Source of the DNA: Mantis religiosa
Lineage: Eukaryota > Arthropoda > Insecta > Mantodea > Mantidae
NCBI GenBank assembly: GCA_030765055.1
Contig: CM060952.1
Span: forward strand, 79,822,055-79,886,054
Direction of reading: 5' to 3'
DNA: 64,000 bases
The translations under genes and the position numbers were made by a program. The notes under the pieces are model-generated. The model ran no database searches. It was given only the letters and a program-made list of their open reading frames with translations, and was not told the origin of the DNA. Below are positions 23,218 through 37,349 of the stretch, piece by piece. How positions within the stretch are numbered: the stretch's first letter is position 1; each line of letters begins with the position of its first letter.

Positions 23218-23399
23218 TGTGGAGAACGAGAGTTACATCTTGTACCAAAATCGATAAGAAAAAGAAAGATAAGATAAAAAGATAGTGTTTTTTATATAGT
23301 TTCATTGGTGATTGTTGTAAGAGTTGATGTTGAATTGTCTTAAATAAAATTGTGAAATGCTGTGGTGAAAAGAAAAAGATTTTTAATCCAAAAGGAACA
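23218..23399 (+). repeat. 3' LTR of the BEL/Pao element
   Basis: TGTGGAGAAC to AAGGAACA, 182 bp, with TG...CA ends, followed by the gtaaa duplication at 23400-23404. The stretch aagataagataaaaagatag is a local A-rich expansion relative to the 5' copy. An AATAAA-like taaataaaatt near 23340 could serve polyadenylation. Confidence 0.82.
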
Positions 23400-23404
23400 G
23401 TAAA

Positions 23405-23586
23405 CTTACCTAATTAACGAACACCACCTTTCCAATTAAAAACAATATTTGCAAATAACAGGACTAACAGAGTATTTCAAATATGGTGAACACTAAACCC
23501 AACCCACACTAAAAAAGGTATTATGTATTCAATGCAATAATGAAATTTACATTTTCACTTTTTCTACCATGTACATAGGTCCTGCG
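23405..23586. other. unassigned flank
   Basis: AT-rich with nothing recognised. Confidence 0.4.
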
Positions 23587-23870
23587 CTGTGGCGCTGTGC
23601 TTTCGTTCCCTGCCTCGAATTGATTCCACCCCTGTGGGGTGCAGATTTTAAGTCCCGGGTATAGGACCGGTAGCCACTCAGCATCGCGAGGAAATACGCT
23701 AGGTAGCGAACGCTGGTCTAGAAAGCCAACTTTCCGACTAGGAGTACGTGATGCTGACCATATCTCCCCGTATCGGTTGCATGATAGCCCACTTCTGCCT
23801 TACGTGTGTGGGCGTGAGGCCGGCAGGCGGGCTGTTACGCCATGGGTTACGTTACCACGTGCATAGTAGA
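23587..23870. other. GC-rich island of unknown origin
   Basis: The base composition is clearly richer in G and C than the flanks. No protein motif holds across either strand, and it has no second copy in this window. It may be the 3' part of a LINE or a SINE body. Confidence 0.4.
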
Positions 23871-24063
23871 CAGAGATTGCATTCCAGCCAAATATTCCAT
23901 TTGGAGTTGTCACTGGAAATACATGTTTTGAGATCCTCTGGATTAAAAACAGTCCCTGAACTTGTCTGGATCAGTATCAACTCAAAGATTGGTTAAATAC
24001 CAAACTTGATATTTAAGATTAGCATCTTCCAAGGATGCGATAGGAAGATTTTCATGGAAATCC

Positions 24064-24311
24064 TCGCCCGCCTCGGTAGCGTGGTGGTAGAGTGTCAAGA
24101 GGCCCCGAGTTCGAATCTCGGTCAGGGTGAGTTACCTGGATAAGGTTTTACCCGGGGTTTCCCTTATCCTGAAAGACGAATGTCGGGTAACTCTAATCTC
24201 TATGGATACTGGGCTCATTTGAGCATCATTTCACCCATTCCATTCATCATCCGATATGACTTAACGTTGGAGGACGTAAAATTACCAAAAAAAAAAAAAA
24301 AAAAAAAAAAA
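24064..24311 (+). repeat. SINE family A, intact copy
   Basis: A tRNA-like head (cccgcctcggtagcgtgg, B box gagttcgaatc) precedes a body containing acctggataaggtttt and gacgaatgtcgggtaact, then an A tail at 24287-24311. A 10-bp target duplication atggaaatcc lies at 24054-24063 and 24312-24321. RNA polymerase III transcription and LINE-supplied mobilisation are the known route for such elements. Copies at 29199, 30350 and 62937 share head and body. Confidence 0.92.
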
Positions 24312-24321
24312 ATGGAAATCC

Positions 24322-24921
24322 CCCTTAAAACCTAAACTAAACCTTTTCATGGAAAAATACCCATTATTTTCTCAAAAATAACTGCAAGAATCTTAATTAA
24401 AATACATTACGATTATTTTATGAAGAATAAAATGTGTGTCTAACGTCAAAATATGGAAATTAATATTAATTGTTAGACAGTTTTATGTTCTATGTAAAGG
24501 ATAGTTTGTGGTCGGGGATTTTCTTGAAAGTCGTGTTGTTACTTAGCCGACTTACCAAACATGGGGTTGTTTTAAATGCTTTTTTATTAAGAGAATCCCA
24601 AAACTCTTTCTTATGTAAAATATCTGTATTCGATTTTTAACACAGATACATCTAGAGCTAGACTGTTGTATATTTTGACTTACCTCGAGTATGAAAAGTA
24701 TCGACATCTCAGCAGTAATGCGATGTCGATGTAACATTTGGTAACCTCGTTGTTCAATGTATCTGCTGTCTGCTGCAGCCGTGGTGAAATGTTTCTCTAA
24801 GGGTATAGTGTGAAGATAAACAGCAGACTAGTCGGCTCATAGACTATTTGAAGTGAATTGCCGACTAAACTGTATCTGAATCTTATCGCATGTGATGTAT
24901 CTACATCTTAATAACGGTTTA
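24322..24921. other. unassigned sequence
   Basis: No supported feature in this AT-rich stretch. Confidence 0.4.
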
Positions 24922-27614
<2,693 letters not shown>

Positions 27615-27618
27615 GGGA

Positions 27619-28118
27619 TGTACAGGTATTTTTGTGTTCGTGGGAATTGTAAATATATATAAAAATGTATGTAGTTGTGTGATTGGCCGAAGTAGTAGTG
27701 CTGTGACGTGGTGTGACGTGGTGTGATGACGTGTCAGTGAATCGGCCAATCACAAAATAAGGTGGGAATTGCTATGGGGACAAGAAAATCAATAATCTAA
27801 AAAAGTGTTAGAATCTTGTGTCTTGCTGGAGAAGGAGGAAAGAGGTAACGATGATTGTAATTCTAAAGGAAAATTAATAAGATTCAAAAAGTGTTATTCA
27901 ATATTTATAATAGATAAGAGTGAATCATAGTGCATATTATATAATTAAATAATATTACAAAATTGGACTCATCTAAATTTTATTTTCACCAAAAATCCGC
28001 ATCCACACCTGAGAAAAGATCTCACGACTCTCAGTAGATTAAAACTCGACTTGGATCTTATAAAAAGTTGGCTTGCTTCTTATTAGTTGAAGATGAACGA
28101 AAATATAATCCCGTTACA
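27619..28118 (+). repeat. LTR copy 1 (full length)
   Basis: TGTACAGGTATT to CCCGTTACA. It contains a local inverted repeat, gattggccga / tcggccaatc, around tandem gtgacgtggt units near 27680-27755. A tataaaaag near 28058 could be a TATA box. Confidence 0.82.
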
Positions 28119-28210
28119 AATGGCGCCCCACGTTGGGCGCCATTTTGGTACAGGGTTGTGGTCGAATCGTATAGAAGGATGGTGAATTATGCCCCACGTT
28201 GGGCGCCATT
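28119..28210. other. spacer with opposed primer-binding sites
   Basis: tggcgccccacgttgggcgcc at the left and ccccacgttgggcgcca at the right form near-palindromic ends. On the minus strand each reads as a tRNA-Lys-type primer site next to an LTR end. The ~50 bp between them would be leader. Confidence 0.75.
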
Positions 28211-28682
28211 TGTAAGGGGATTATATTTTCGTTCATCTTCAACTAATAAGAAGCAAGCCAACTTTTTATAAGATCCAAGTCGAGTTTTAATCTACTGAGA
28301 GTCGTGAGATCTTTTCTCAGGTGTGGATGCGGATTTTTGGTGAAAATAAAATTTAGATGAGTCCAATTTTGTAATATTATTTAATTATATAATATGCACT
28401 ATGATTCACTCTTATCTATTATAAATATTGAATAACACTTTTTGAATCTTATTAATTTTCCTTTAGAATTACAATCATCGTTACCTCTTTCCTCCTTCTC
28501 CAGCAAGACACAAGATTCTAACACTTTTTTAGATTATTGATTTTCTTGTCCCCATAGCAATTCCCACCTTATTTTGTGATTGGCCGATTCACTGACACGT
28601 CATCACACCACGTCACACCACGTCACAGCACTACTACTTCGGCCAATCACACAACTACATACATTTTTATATATATTTACAA
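28211..28682 (-). repeat. LTR copy 2 (inverted, 5'-truncated by 28 bp)
   Basis: Exact reverse complement of 27647-28118 as far as I can read, except for a C/G difference next to the LTR end (ccccttaca against cccgttaca). It abuts copy 3 directly with no spacer. Confidence 0.85.
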
Positions 28683-29123
28683 TGTGATTGGCCGAAGTAG
28701 TAGTGCTGTGACGTGGTGTGACGTGGTGTGATGACGTGTCAGTGAATCGGCCAATCACAAAATAAGGTGGGAATTGCTATGGGGACAAGAAAATCAATAA
28801 TCTAAAAAAGTGTTAGAATCTTGTGTCTTGCTGGAGAAGGAGGAAAGAGGTAACGATGATTGTAATTCTAAAGGAAAATTAATAAGATTCAAAAAGTGTT
28901 ATTCAATATTTATAATAGATAAGAGTGAATCATAGTGCATATTATATAATTAAATAATATTACAAAATTGGACTCATCTAAATTTTATTTTCACCAAAAA
29001 TCCGCATCCACACCTGAGAAAAGATCTCACGACTCTCAGTAGATTAAAACTCGACTTGGATCTTATAAAAAGTTGGCTTGCTTCTTATTAGTTGAAGATG
29101 AACGAAAATATAATCCCGTTACA
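28683..29123 (+). repeat. LTR copy 3 (direct, 5'-truncated by 59 bp)
   Basis: Same as 27678-28118. It ends CCCGTTACA and is followed by ggga, the right target duplication. Confidence 0.85.
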
Positions 29124-29198
29124 GGGATGTGCTATTATCATGTTAATAAAAATTAAAAACAAATGTATTATGTTACATTCACATGACTTTCTCTCCTA

Positions 29199-29440
29199 CC
29201 CGCACCGCTAGCGTAGATGGTAGCGTGTCTGCCTGACGTTGAAGAGGTCCCGAGTTCGAATATCGCTCAGGATGAGTTGCCTGGATAAGGTTTTGCCGGG
29301 GTTTTCCCTTATCCTTAAAGACGAATGTCGGGTAGCTCTAAGCTCCATGGAGGACCCTGGACACAGTTGAGCAACATTTCACCCATTTCAGTCAGCGTCC
29401 GATATGACTTAACGTTGGAGGCCGTAAACTTACAAAAAAA
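29199..29440 (+). repeat. SINE family A copy
   Basis: Head cccgcaccgctagcgtag with B box gagttcgaat, the shared body gacgaatgtcgggtagct, the 3' motif gatatgacttaacgttgg and a short A tail. Several substitutions relative to 24064-24311. Confidence 0.88.
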
Positions 29441-30349
29441 CCTTTTCCACCCAAACTTCTACAAAATTCTTCTTATAAAGATTTGTTTTCTTGATTCTTT
29501 GGATAAAGTCTGTAGAAAGGCCTTTAGTTGCACAGTTTTTGTTCTTATAGGTGGGATAAACTGATATAAGCAATAATCAGATATTTAAAAAGCAAATCAC
29601 TGATTGATGCATTTAAAGTATTAGTTCTCCTTGAATGAAAAAAGGGAATAGGAACTTAAAAATTACATACCTTTAAGTAAGTTTCTGAGAATTCTAATCA
29701 CCAACAAGTAATATAGAGGAATTGGTTAACCTTGCAATACATTATTGTAATTGGCATTATTTGGATATTTTAACAAGCCCTACTGCTGCTGTGCAGTAAT
29801 TTTTCGTTAATTTCTTAACTTTAGAATAGTTATACAAATTTAACTTCCAGTAAAGTGGACTTCAGTGTTTATCCTCAGAAAATTCACAATAGGCTATCTT
29901 AAATATGTGGTGTTTTAATTTAAATTATTGAAGCCATTTTTGGACGATTTTCTTGAAAATCTTCGTTTCGCACCCTTGAAAGATAACGAAATTAAAACCT
30001 ACATTTCGTATATCTTCAATATTTGGGTTTTGTTATATGCTATTAGCAAAAACAGAAAGAAAAAAAATGAAAACACTGGAGCGAGCGTGCAGACATTCTT
30101 TTTTAATTTTTATCTTTGTTCTGGTTTCCTCAAAACTTGCATTCCTGTTCACATCTCGATATCAATTTTTTTAAATGGAATATAACACGTTTGTGCTAAC
30201 TAAGCACGTGGTAGAGGTACTAAACATTGATGCCGTACACTGACAGGGGTCTCTTTGGTTCACAGTTTCACTATTAATGTAGAGAACGATTGCTCTATTC
30301 CGTAAAGTCATCAGACAAACTGTTTGGTTATAAATGATTTCAACTGTAG
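29441..30349. other. unassigned sequence
   Basis: AT-rich; no motif supports any of the short frames. Confidence 0.4.
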
Positions 30350-30770
30350 CCCGCCTCCATAATGTGGTGGTGGCGTGTCTGACTCCCAGTGAAGAGGTAG
30401 TGGCCAACCTTGCCGTTCGAGGGGAAGAAGGGCTTACCTCCACCCACTGTCTGCGAAAATAAGACGCAACTTTCTATTATATAGAGCAAGCGAATGAACG
30501 GGAAATGCTTTCATGAAGAAGAGGGGTGAAGTGACGAAGTCCAACCTCCGCTCATATGAGCGAAAGTTGAGCACCGCTAAAGTGAGTTACAATCGAGGTC
30601 AAGATAAGTTTCCTGAATAAGACTTTTTACAGGGGTTTCCCTTATATTAAGAAGACGAATGTCGGATAAAACATAAGTTCTAGTGGCCCTGGACTGATAT
30701 GAGGGTATCACCCGTTTCATTTACTGCTCAATATGATAATCGGATTAAAGGATGTTAAAGTATTTAAAAA
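30350..30770 (+). repeat. degenerate SINE family A copy with an internal insertion
   Basis: A head-like cccgcctccataatgtggtg lies at 30350. The body resumes only at about 30580 (gtgagttacaatcgaggtca) and continues with gacgaatgtcggataa to an A/T-rich tail. About 200 unrelated bases separate the parts. The copy is old. Confidence 0.65.
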
Positions 30771-31425
30771 TAAATAAATAAAAAACTAGGTTCGTTATGA
30801 AATTATGCAGCTGAAAAATAAAACAACTTGCAATTTTGAGACTGTCAAATGTACATAAAACTTGTTACATAGCATGAGATGTTTCGAAAACAGCTGGTAC
30901 AAGGAAACTAGAAATTGCCGGAGTTACGTATTTTATGAGCTCCACGTTCTCTTGTAACCTGGTATTTTTATCTATGATGCCATGGTTTCTTAGTTGAATA
31001 ATCAGTGAAGTTGAAATGGTGTTTATCACCTATTCCCAGAATATTCAGATTGTCCTGTCTCAAATGTGAAGCATTTTAATCGGAATCGTTAGATATGTTT
31101 TTGAGAACATAAACAATTTACGAAAGTTCTTCCATCTAAAGGATGGTTTGGTGTAGGGAAAATTTTTCATAACTTTCGTGTCACATCTTCGAAACATCCT
31201 AAATGTAAATATAGCTGCGATTTTTCGTTTTTGAAATACACTGTTACATTAACGCAATTATACTTCTATAAGTGTAACTAGAGTCAAAACACAGTGCAGT
31301 ATACCGATGTAGGTGCAACAGAATACCTCCTTACTATATAGAGGATAATAAACCTATTGACAGGTTAACAAAATTATAAAAGTAGCAAATATGACTCCAG
31401 CCAAAATATACACTTGAAATAGCGC
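30771..31425. other. unassigned sequence
   Basis: No supported feature. Confidence 0.4.
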
Positions 31426-31626
31426 AGCAATTACTAGAAGTTTCCTAGACATTCAAGATAAATAATATATTAATAACATTAAAAGGGTCTAATTTGAAAA
31501 CTCACCACAAAGAGCTGGGAAAAATACTGCAGCAGTTACTAGAAGTTTCCTAGACATGCAAGATAAATAATATATTAGTAACATTAAAAGGGTCCAACTT
31601 GAAAACTCACCACAAAGAGCTGGGAA
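31426..31626 (+). repeat. 105-bp tandem duplication
   Basis: Two head-to-tail units (31426-31530 and 31531-31626) with few differences share actagaagtttcctagacat and ctcaccacaaagagctggga. It lies just beyond the C-terminal end of a hAT and may be its subterminal repeat. Confidence 0.9.
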
Positions 31627-31814
31627 ACTGTTGAAGTGAAGCCTTGTCCATGATGATCTCCATTACAGTCCTTCAGTTTATATGGAAAATATTTTCACAT
31701 TATTTACACTAAGTACACGAAGCTTAAGTAGTTCTACAGTACTAAGTTGATGCGTCTGCTTCTCCTGCCCATTATATTTAACACTTCCTCAGGATTGATT
31801 TTCTGATCCTAGTG

Positions 31815-34800
31815 TACAAACAATAAGGCAAGATTAGTTAAACGCTCTCACTAGTTCTATTTCTGAGGTAAGTTTTGAGCCGTTTAATTGTTTAAAACGA
31901 TCTCTCGGCATTGGCAGTTGAGGTGGGTAGGGTGGCTAAAATTTTAAGCAGACGATGAATCGTGGGATATAATGCTGCAGAACATGTTACCAAAGAACTT
32001 ATGGCATGATTTGGTCTATTTTGTTTCTGGGAATTTCCATTTTTGACACCACAACCGATATTCTGCCTGTGTTTCACTGTTGCTGATATTTCCGCCCTTA
32101 TATAAAGAAAGATTGTTTAACCTATCAGCTTTAGTTTCTCCTACATTTCTGGGCAATCAAATATCGAAAGCAGACAATACATCTTTGTTCTGTTCAAATC
32201 GCTCCTTAAGATTTGAAATCAGTTCGTCAATGAATGGAATAAAGAGACATCTTCTGAAGTACTCCTGTGCTGTATCTGCTGGGTGATTGTCCCTTTTTTT
32301 CTGCTTCCCTGCCAGTCTTTGAATTCAGAGTCAAATAGGGGATTTCATAGTGTTTGAACACAGCTCAAAGATTTTGTGAAATTCTTCAACAGCATTCTTT
32401 CTTAAAGCTTCCAGTTGCTTTACTACGTCACTGGCATATTCCAAAGAAGAACTAAGATCATGTTCCGGGCTTTGCAAATACGTAGAGAGGCGGACTGTGA
32501 AGCACAGAAGTTTCTCGCATGTCAATAGTGAGATTAGAAAGGCACTATTCTCTATGGCCACCAATAGCTGTGCTGCAGTTTTATAAACTGATTTGTTGCT
32601 TATGGATAGCTCCTGAAGGCTTTGAACAATCGGTTCTAGAACTTCCACAAACACAATGACAGAATCATGCCTCTCTACAAATCTTGTATTGCAAAGGCCA
32701 ATCAGTCTTGATTTCTTACTGCTAGGTAACATCTTATTAATGATATTCTTTAAAGCGTTGCCAGCAAAAGGATTATTGCGAAATAAATCACAAATGTAAT
32801 TCGTAATTGCTTAGGCAATGACGAATGTGAGTTGTAGTAAGTGCAGAGGACAAAGCTAAATTTAGTCTATGACTAGCACAATGAACAAATAAAGCTTTTG
32901 GATATAGCTGTTTCACTTTCGCTTGAACCCCATTGAACTTTCCAGCCATAGAAGAAGCACTATCGTAACCCTGTCCCACCAGATTGCTCATATTTAGTCC
33001 AAGGCAGTGGCGGCTGGTGGGTTAAATTATTGGTGGTGCACAAATTAATAAAATACACAGTAGTAATGACTCACCTATTTATACAGATTCTCGGCTATAC
33101 TCTCCTTAGACCTGGCGAATCTATCGATAATCAGCGTTGAAGTCGCTGATTTTCATAACAAAATCTCTCTCAATTGAAAGCATTGCTAATGCTATCAATC
33201 GGTCCTGTGACATTGTGGTCCTAAGGAAAGTTTTTATTCTTTTTGAAGTTGAGAAACAGCATTCTGCTTCAACGGTAGACATTGACATGGTTAGCAGTAC
33301 TCGGAGGAGTTTGACATATTCGCTGAATGTAGTACATAAATTGTTTTCCTTATTGAAGTCCATCAAGCACAAAGCGCCGGACATTCCACGATATTCCTCT
33401 CGACTGTAAATTACAGTCAGTTCTCTACGAATTTTTGTTCCAATGATAAAAGGATAGAACCTTATTGTTTCTCTAAGGGAATCCTCTGGAAATGTCTTAG
33501 AAATTTTCTTGATGAAACAAAGTTGAGGCTACCAGATGCCCCGTGAAGCTAAATCTGTCCTTTGCTCCTCTAAGAATGTCACATACTTCAAGAGCTTCTC
33601 TTCTTTTCACATCATGATCTTCTATTCTTCTCCTCTTAATTGCAGTTTCTTCGTGTTCCTCGATATTCACGCTATTTCTTACCTTTTGCACTTCCCTTTT
33701 AAATGCGTTTAGCTGGGCGATGGCAAACGTTGCACTGCAGTCTCGTTTCTGCAGCTGATTGTACAAAATGTCCACATGTGGCATGATCTTGTAGAAGAAA
33801 GACAACCAGAATACAAAATTATAATCTTTCAAAGTGACCATAAACCCAGAAGCCTGAATAGGTGTGGCGTTGTTGTTTAACAGAGCTCTCTTCTGAATAA
33901 CCTCCATGCATTTAATTAAACTCTCCCTGTGTTCGAAAAGCAGTGCACACAGAAGCTAAGCCTGAAGGTCACGCTATAGCCGTTGGTAAGAGTAGGAGGA
34001 GCTAGGTTTATAAACCTCCATTTAAGCAATGTATAGGAAGCCCCTCCCATCTCTTCACCTTCCCGCAACCCCCTCTGAGAGCCTACATTTCGGCGAAATC
34101 TTAGGTTAACTCTTCACTGCAAACCTGCGGCTCCTACAGCTAATCACTGTTTATTTCGACTTCTGCGGTCATGGGAAGCTACAGACGATAAGCGTAATTG
34201 AAACATGTTTGTATATAAAACAATGCAAACAAGTACAGTTTTAATGAGCAAAATGCACCTGTTGTATATTCAGAATCAGTGGGTGTAGCGCAAACCTGCA
34301 ACCTTTTGGAGGAACCGCCCCTGGTCCAAGGTTAACGCATTCTTGTATAATTGCCTTAGCAATGTTGCTACCGGTAAGGTCATATCCCACTAAGTTTTCT
34401 CTCAAAACCTGGTCAGAGTTGATATACCGTAAACAGATAGCTGCTCCGTTCCGGAAATATCTAAAGCTTCATCAGCAATGACACTAAAGCATTCTGCAGT
34501 ATTTACAGCACTGAGAACCTTTCCTCGTACTATTTCGGCACATATGACCAGGACTTCGTTCTGGATTAAGGGACTAATATAAGTTGCATTTTTGTTCGCA
34601 TTAGCCACACGCTTTTCCAATATTTTGTAACCAGCATCATGACGAAAGCAAATTTTCCGTCGTTCTCATCAGGCTTTGATAACATTAAGGGACCACTATC
34701 TAAATCACATCTGAGAGGCAGTTCTTCTCCGCAAAATATTGTTTTTATTAATGGAAGAAGAGCTTCCCTATTTTCCCTGATTTCTTTTCCTCTCTGACTA

Positions 34801-35111
34801 TAAATATGAGACGCCACATCTTCTTCCCTGCCAAAAACCGCTCGGCTGATAAGACACAGTTGTTATGATAACCACTTGCCTGGTGATTGTTAAATGCTTC
34901 TACAGCATCCTTCCAGTTATAAAATGGTTTTGTCACCAAATATCCTAAGTTGTGGTAACCGCCTTGTTTGCAGAAGAGAACGCAGTAACGGCAAGTCTTG
35001 CACTTTTGAGTATGTTAGCCACCCCCACCTATCCAGCCACTTATGTTGAAAACTGAGTCCTTTAGAGCCATGCAAATGTCCGGAAAACACAAATGAACTA
35101 TTAGGCTTCAA
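31815..35111 (-). pseudogene. ZMYM1-like hAT transposase, interrupted by another hAT
   Basis: Read on the minus strand. A TTF-type start at 35050-34900 (FQHKWLDRWGWLTYSKVQD, then VTKPFYNWKDAVEAFNNHQA and SGYHNNCVL) is followed by the DUF4371-type core (CFSVIADEALDISGTEQLSV near 34450). The core continues after the inserted element with LVGQGYDSASSMAGKFNG and FVHCASHRLNLALSSAL (32800-32990). The C-terminal dimerisation helix LLKILATLPTSTANAERSF lies at 31892-31950. Frameshifts and stops separate these blocks. Element ends were not resolved. Confidence 0.82.
33005..34323 (-). mobile_element. hAT element nested in the ZMYM1-like hAT
   Basis: The termini are cagtggcggctgg and, inverted, caggggcggttcc. 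A perfect 8-bp duplication gtccaagg lies at 32997-33004 and 34324-34331. At 1.3 kb it is an internally deleted copy. The minus strand keeps the C-terminal half of the transposase: FWLSFFYKIMPHVDILYNQL (33497-33907) and AECCFSTSKRIKTFLRTTMS (33121-33384). It resembles the hAT at 46270, so the two are related subfamilies. Confidence 0.93.
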
Positions 35112-35358
35112 ATGGTTTGTATATCATTCCTAACATCTCTAGAAATGTTGACACAGTTTGTTTCTTGCACCAACATGCCAATATCACAACCGGCATTAAA
35201 ACTGCGAAGTTCTTCACTCGCGGCACGAACACTACACTTCTCATTTTTAGTTTTTAACTCACCAACTTCAGGTTTAACCACTTAAAGCGCTAGTTCTGCA
35301 TATCCTGCTCGATTGGCAGGTCTGAAAAAAAATACTATCGATTTTTGCGTTCCTCTTC

Positions 35359-35493
35359 ATATCTAAAAACACTTTTGCAAACTCGAAAACACCTTCACAA
35401 TACGAGAAACGTTTGCTTACTAGCTAATATCTAAAAACACTTTTGCAAACTCGAAAACACCTTCACAATACGAGAAACGTTTGCTTACTAACT
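35359..35493 (+). repeat. 68-bp tandem duplication
   Basis: Two near-identical units share ctaaaaacacttttgcaaac and gagaaacgtttgcttacta. It lies just upstream of the hAT coding region on its strand and may be a subterminal repeat of that hAT. Confidence 0.9.
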
Positions 35494-35511
35494 ACACTGC
35501 TCTAAGTCCGG

Positions 35512-36984
35512 CTTTTCAACCCTAGCAGGTAGACACTCACTTTGGTCAATGGTCCTTCTTTCAGTTTAAAGAATAAGTCAGTTCTTAAGGACAGTCCTGA
35601 AGACAAGTTAGGAGTGCACAGTCTAAACAAAAGAAAGAGTCGCAGTTTCAGATTAGTTTGATTATTTAGTCGTTGCTAATATTTTTCTGAGATAAGTTTA
35701 TTTCTTGTGATGTCATTTATTTTGGGATAAAAGTACTTATTAAGAGTTTTCATCGCATTGGAAGGCTTTGTTTTGTACCTAGCTATTCCCTTTTTTCTCC
35801 ATTACAAGTGAGGATGATATATTCATTAACATTCTCTGCAGCCCGTCGCTTTAGTATAGTATGGTGTATGATGTATGTGTTTCTCCCAGAGACAGAGTTT
35901 CGATTACCGATTGATGTATCTCCCGGGTGAAGTCTCTTCCCAATGTTTCCTCACCACTTGAACCTTTATGTTTGGAAAACTTAGGCTCCCCTCCTGCATT
36001 ATTTGGTCATTTGTAAAAGTATCTGAGAGATCGCTAATCTGTAAGCCCCGTTAAGATAGTTTACGTTCCCAGTTTCTAAAATATTCTTAATTACCTTGTA
36101 GGTATATCACATTTAAAGAATAATTTTATTATTAATTATAAAACCGTTATTCGAGTGTTATTCGTTATTCCACTGATCATTAAGTTTCGGCACATCAATG
36201 ACCGTCGTTTTAAATAACCGTAAAATGTAAACATTTATTTGTCGTATATTCAGTAATTGATCTTGATTTTGTAATAATTAGTATAAAAAGTTGTTGATAT
36301 AATTATGCAAGTTGCTTGTATAACTTACAGAATTTGACGCCGTCTTTCACTTAAAACGTTACACTTACACGTGAAACAAATGTAATGTAGTTCTGACAAA
36401 GAATACGTAATTGTATTTTATTAGCTTAACTTTTGCATAATTTTGAGCATAAAAATAAATAATCCAACCATATTTTCTTTAAAACTCCGCAGCCCTCGAT
36501 GTTAATGAGGACTGTTAATCCACATGCATTAATAAACCAGACCATCTGTAAGTACTGGAGAGTGTTGTTACTGAAATTAGTTATTTTTATTAAGGCGTAT
36601 CTCACCTACATCGCATGTTCATTAGGTGCAGTATCTAGTGTTGCATACTGTATTCATGGGATCTAAATGTCCTCGTCGACGGTTCTTAAACCCCAAATCA
36701 CTCATTCACTCACTGTATTCAGTTATAAATTCCATAACAGTACTATACTCATGCTGTTTATTTTTCAGCGGACTGTACTTCTACCACCGTACTTGACCTT
36801 GGGTATAGGAAATGCTAGAAAGTTGAAAAGAAAATGTTCTCGATTAGGGGTGGAAACCTTCACATTTACAGTTGTTCCGCACACACCTTTTATAACTTCA
36901 TGTCTATCTCACGTAAATAGAGACGTTAAGATGAGAAGCTCGAATAAACCTTTTCCATTTGTTTTAAAGTAAGCTTTATTTAAA
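35512..36984. other. unassigned sequence
   Basis: AT-rich, without any recognised repeat or coding motif. Confidence 0.45.
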
Positions 36985-37251
36985 CTATTTATTAATTACA
37001 AAATTAAAACGATAGTTCATTTGGGGGGGGGGGTTCGGACCCCCTGGACCCCCCTTAAATACGTCCCTATGTCCATAAACAGTGTTCCATCGACATGTAT
37101 GTATTGTGAACTTCAATGACTTCCTCTGCAGGGAATTTTGTGTACCATCAAAAAAGGAATATCCTGCCACGCTTGAAGTTATTGAATCAATATCTGTTGT
37201 CATAGATGGCAAAAGGTTTCCATAAACAACATGAAATCCGACCTCCCGCAA
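36985..37251 (-). other. open frame next to a G-rich terminus-like sequence
   Basis: The minus strand is open for 88 residues. The segment with MREVGFHVVYGNLLPSMTTD and ITSSVAGYSFFDGTQ looks protein-like, but I do not recognise a family. Its 3' end runs into gggggggggggttcggaccc and a cttaaatacgtccctatgtc block, which looks like a transposon terminal repeat. It may be an exon-like piece of a transposase. It could equally be chance. Confidence 0.3.
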
Positions 37252-37349
37252 ACGAGTTGCACATGCTCGGGATCCAAAAGTAAACAGTATTTGTTTTATT
37301 TTAGCAAAAATAGTTGAACGACTGACTGTAAAGTCTGCAAATCCTAAAT

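Larger units (their letters stand above)
5454..23399 (+). mobile_element. BEL/Pao LTR retrotransposon split by nested insertions
   Basis: The two ends share an LTR start (TGTGGAGAACGAGAGTTACA at 5454 and 23218). Target duplication gtaaa lies at 5449-5453 and 23400-23404; 5 bp is the usual size for BEL/Pao. Between the ends, in order on the plus strand, are Pao-type gag (12600-13720), a protease fragment (20018-20290), and RT plus RNase H (21480-23214). The integrase is missing. The intervening DNA is later insertions: Jockey LINE, Tc1-like element, foldback with hAT with I-like LINE, and two hAT pieces. Without them the host element would be roughly 4 kb. The assignment as one element rests on shared orientation, gene order and the duplication. 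Confidence 0.8.
27619..29123. mobile_element. inverted LTR composite (three copies of one LTR)
   Basis: One LTR sequence occurs three times: plus at 27619-28118 (500 bp), minus at 28211-28682 (472 bp) and plus at 28683-29123 (441 bp). All look identical where they overlap. The duplication ggga flanks the whole block (27615-27618 and 29124-29127). The 92-bp spacer 28119-28210 carries two primer-binding-like sites in opposite orientation. No internal coding region remains. The lys-tRNA type site (TGGCGCCCAACGTGGGGC on the minus strand) points to a Gypsy-like or related element. Confidence 0.87.

Noticed and set aside
31426..31626. CRISPR or minisatellite array
   Set aside because: Only two units without spacers; a plain tandem duplication.
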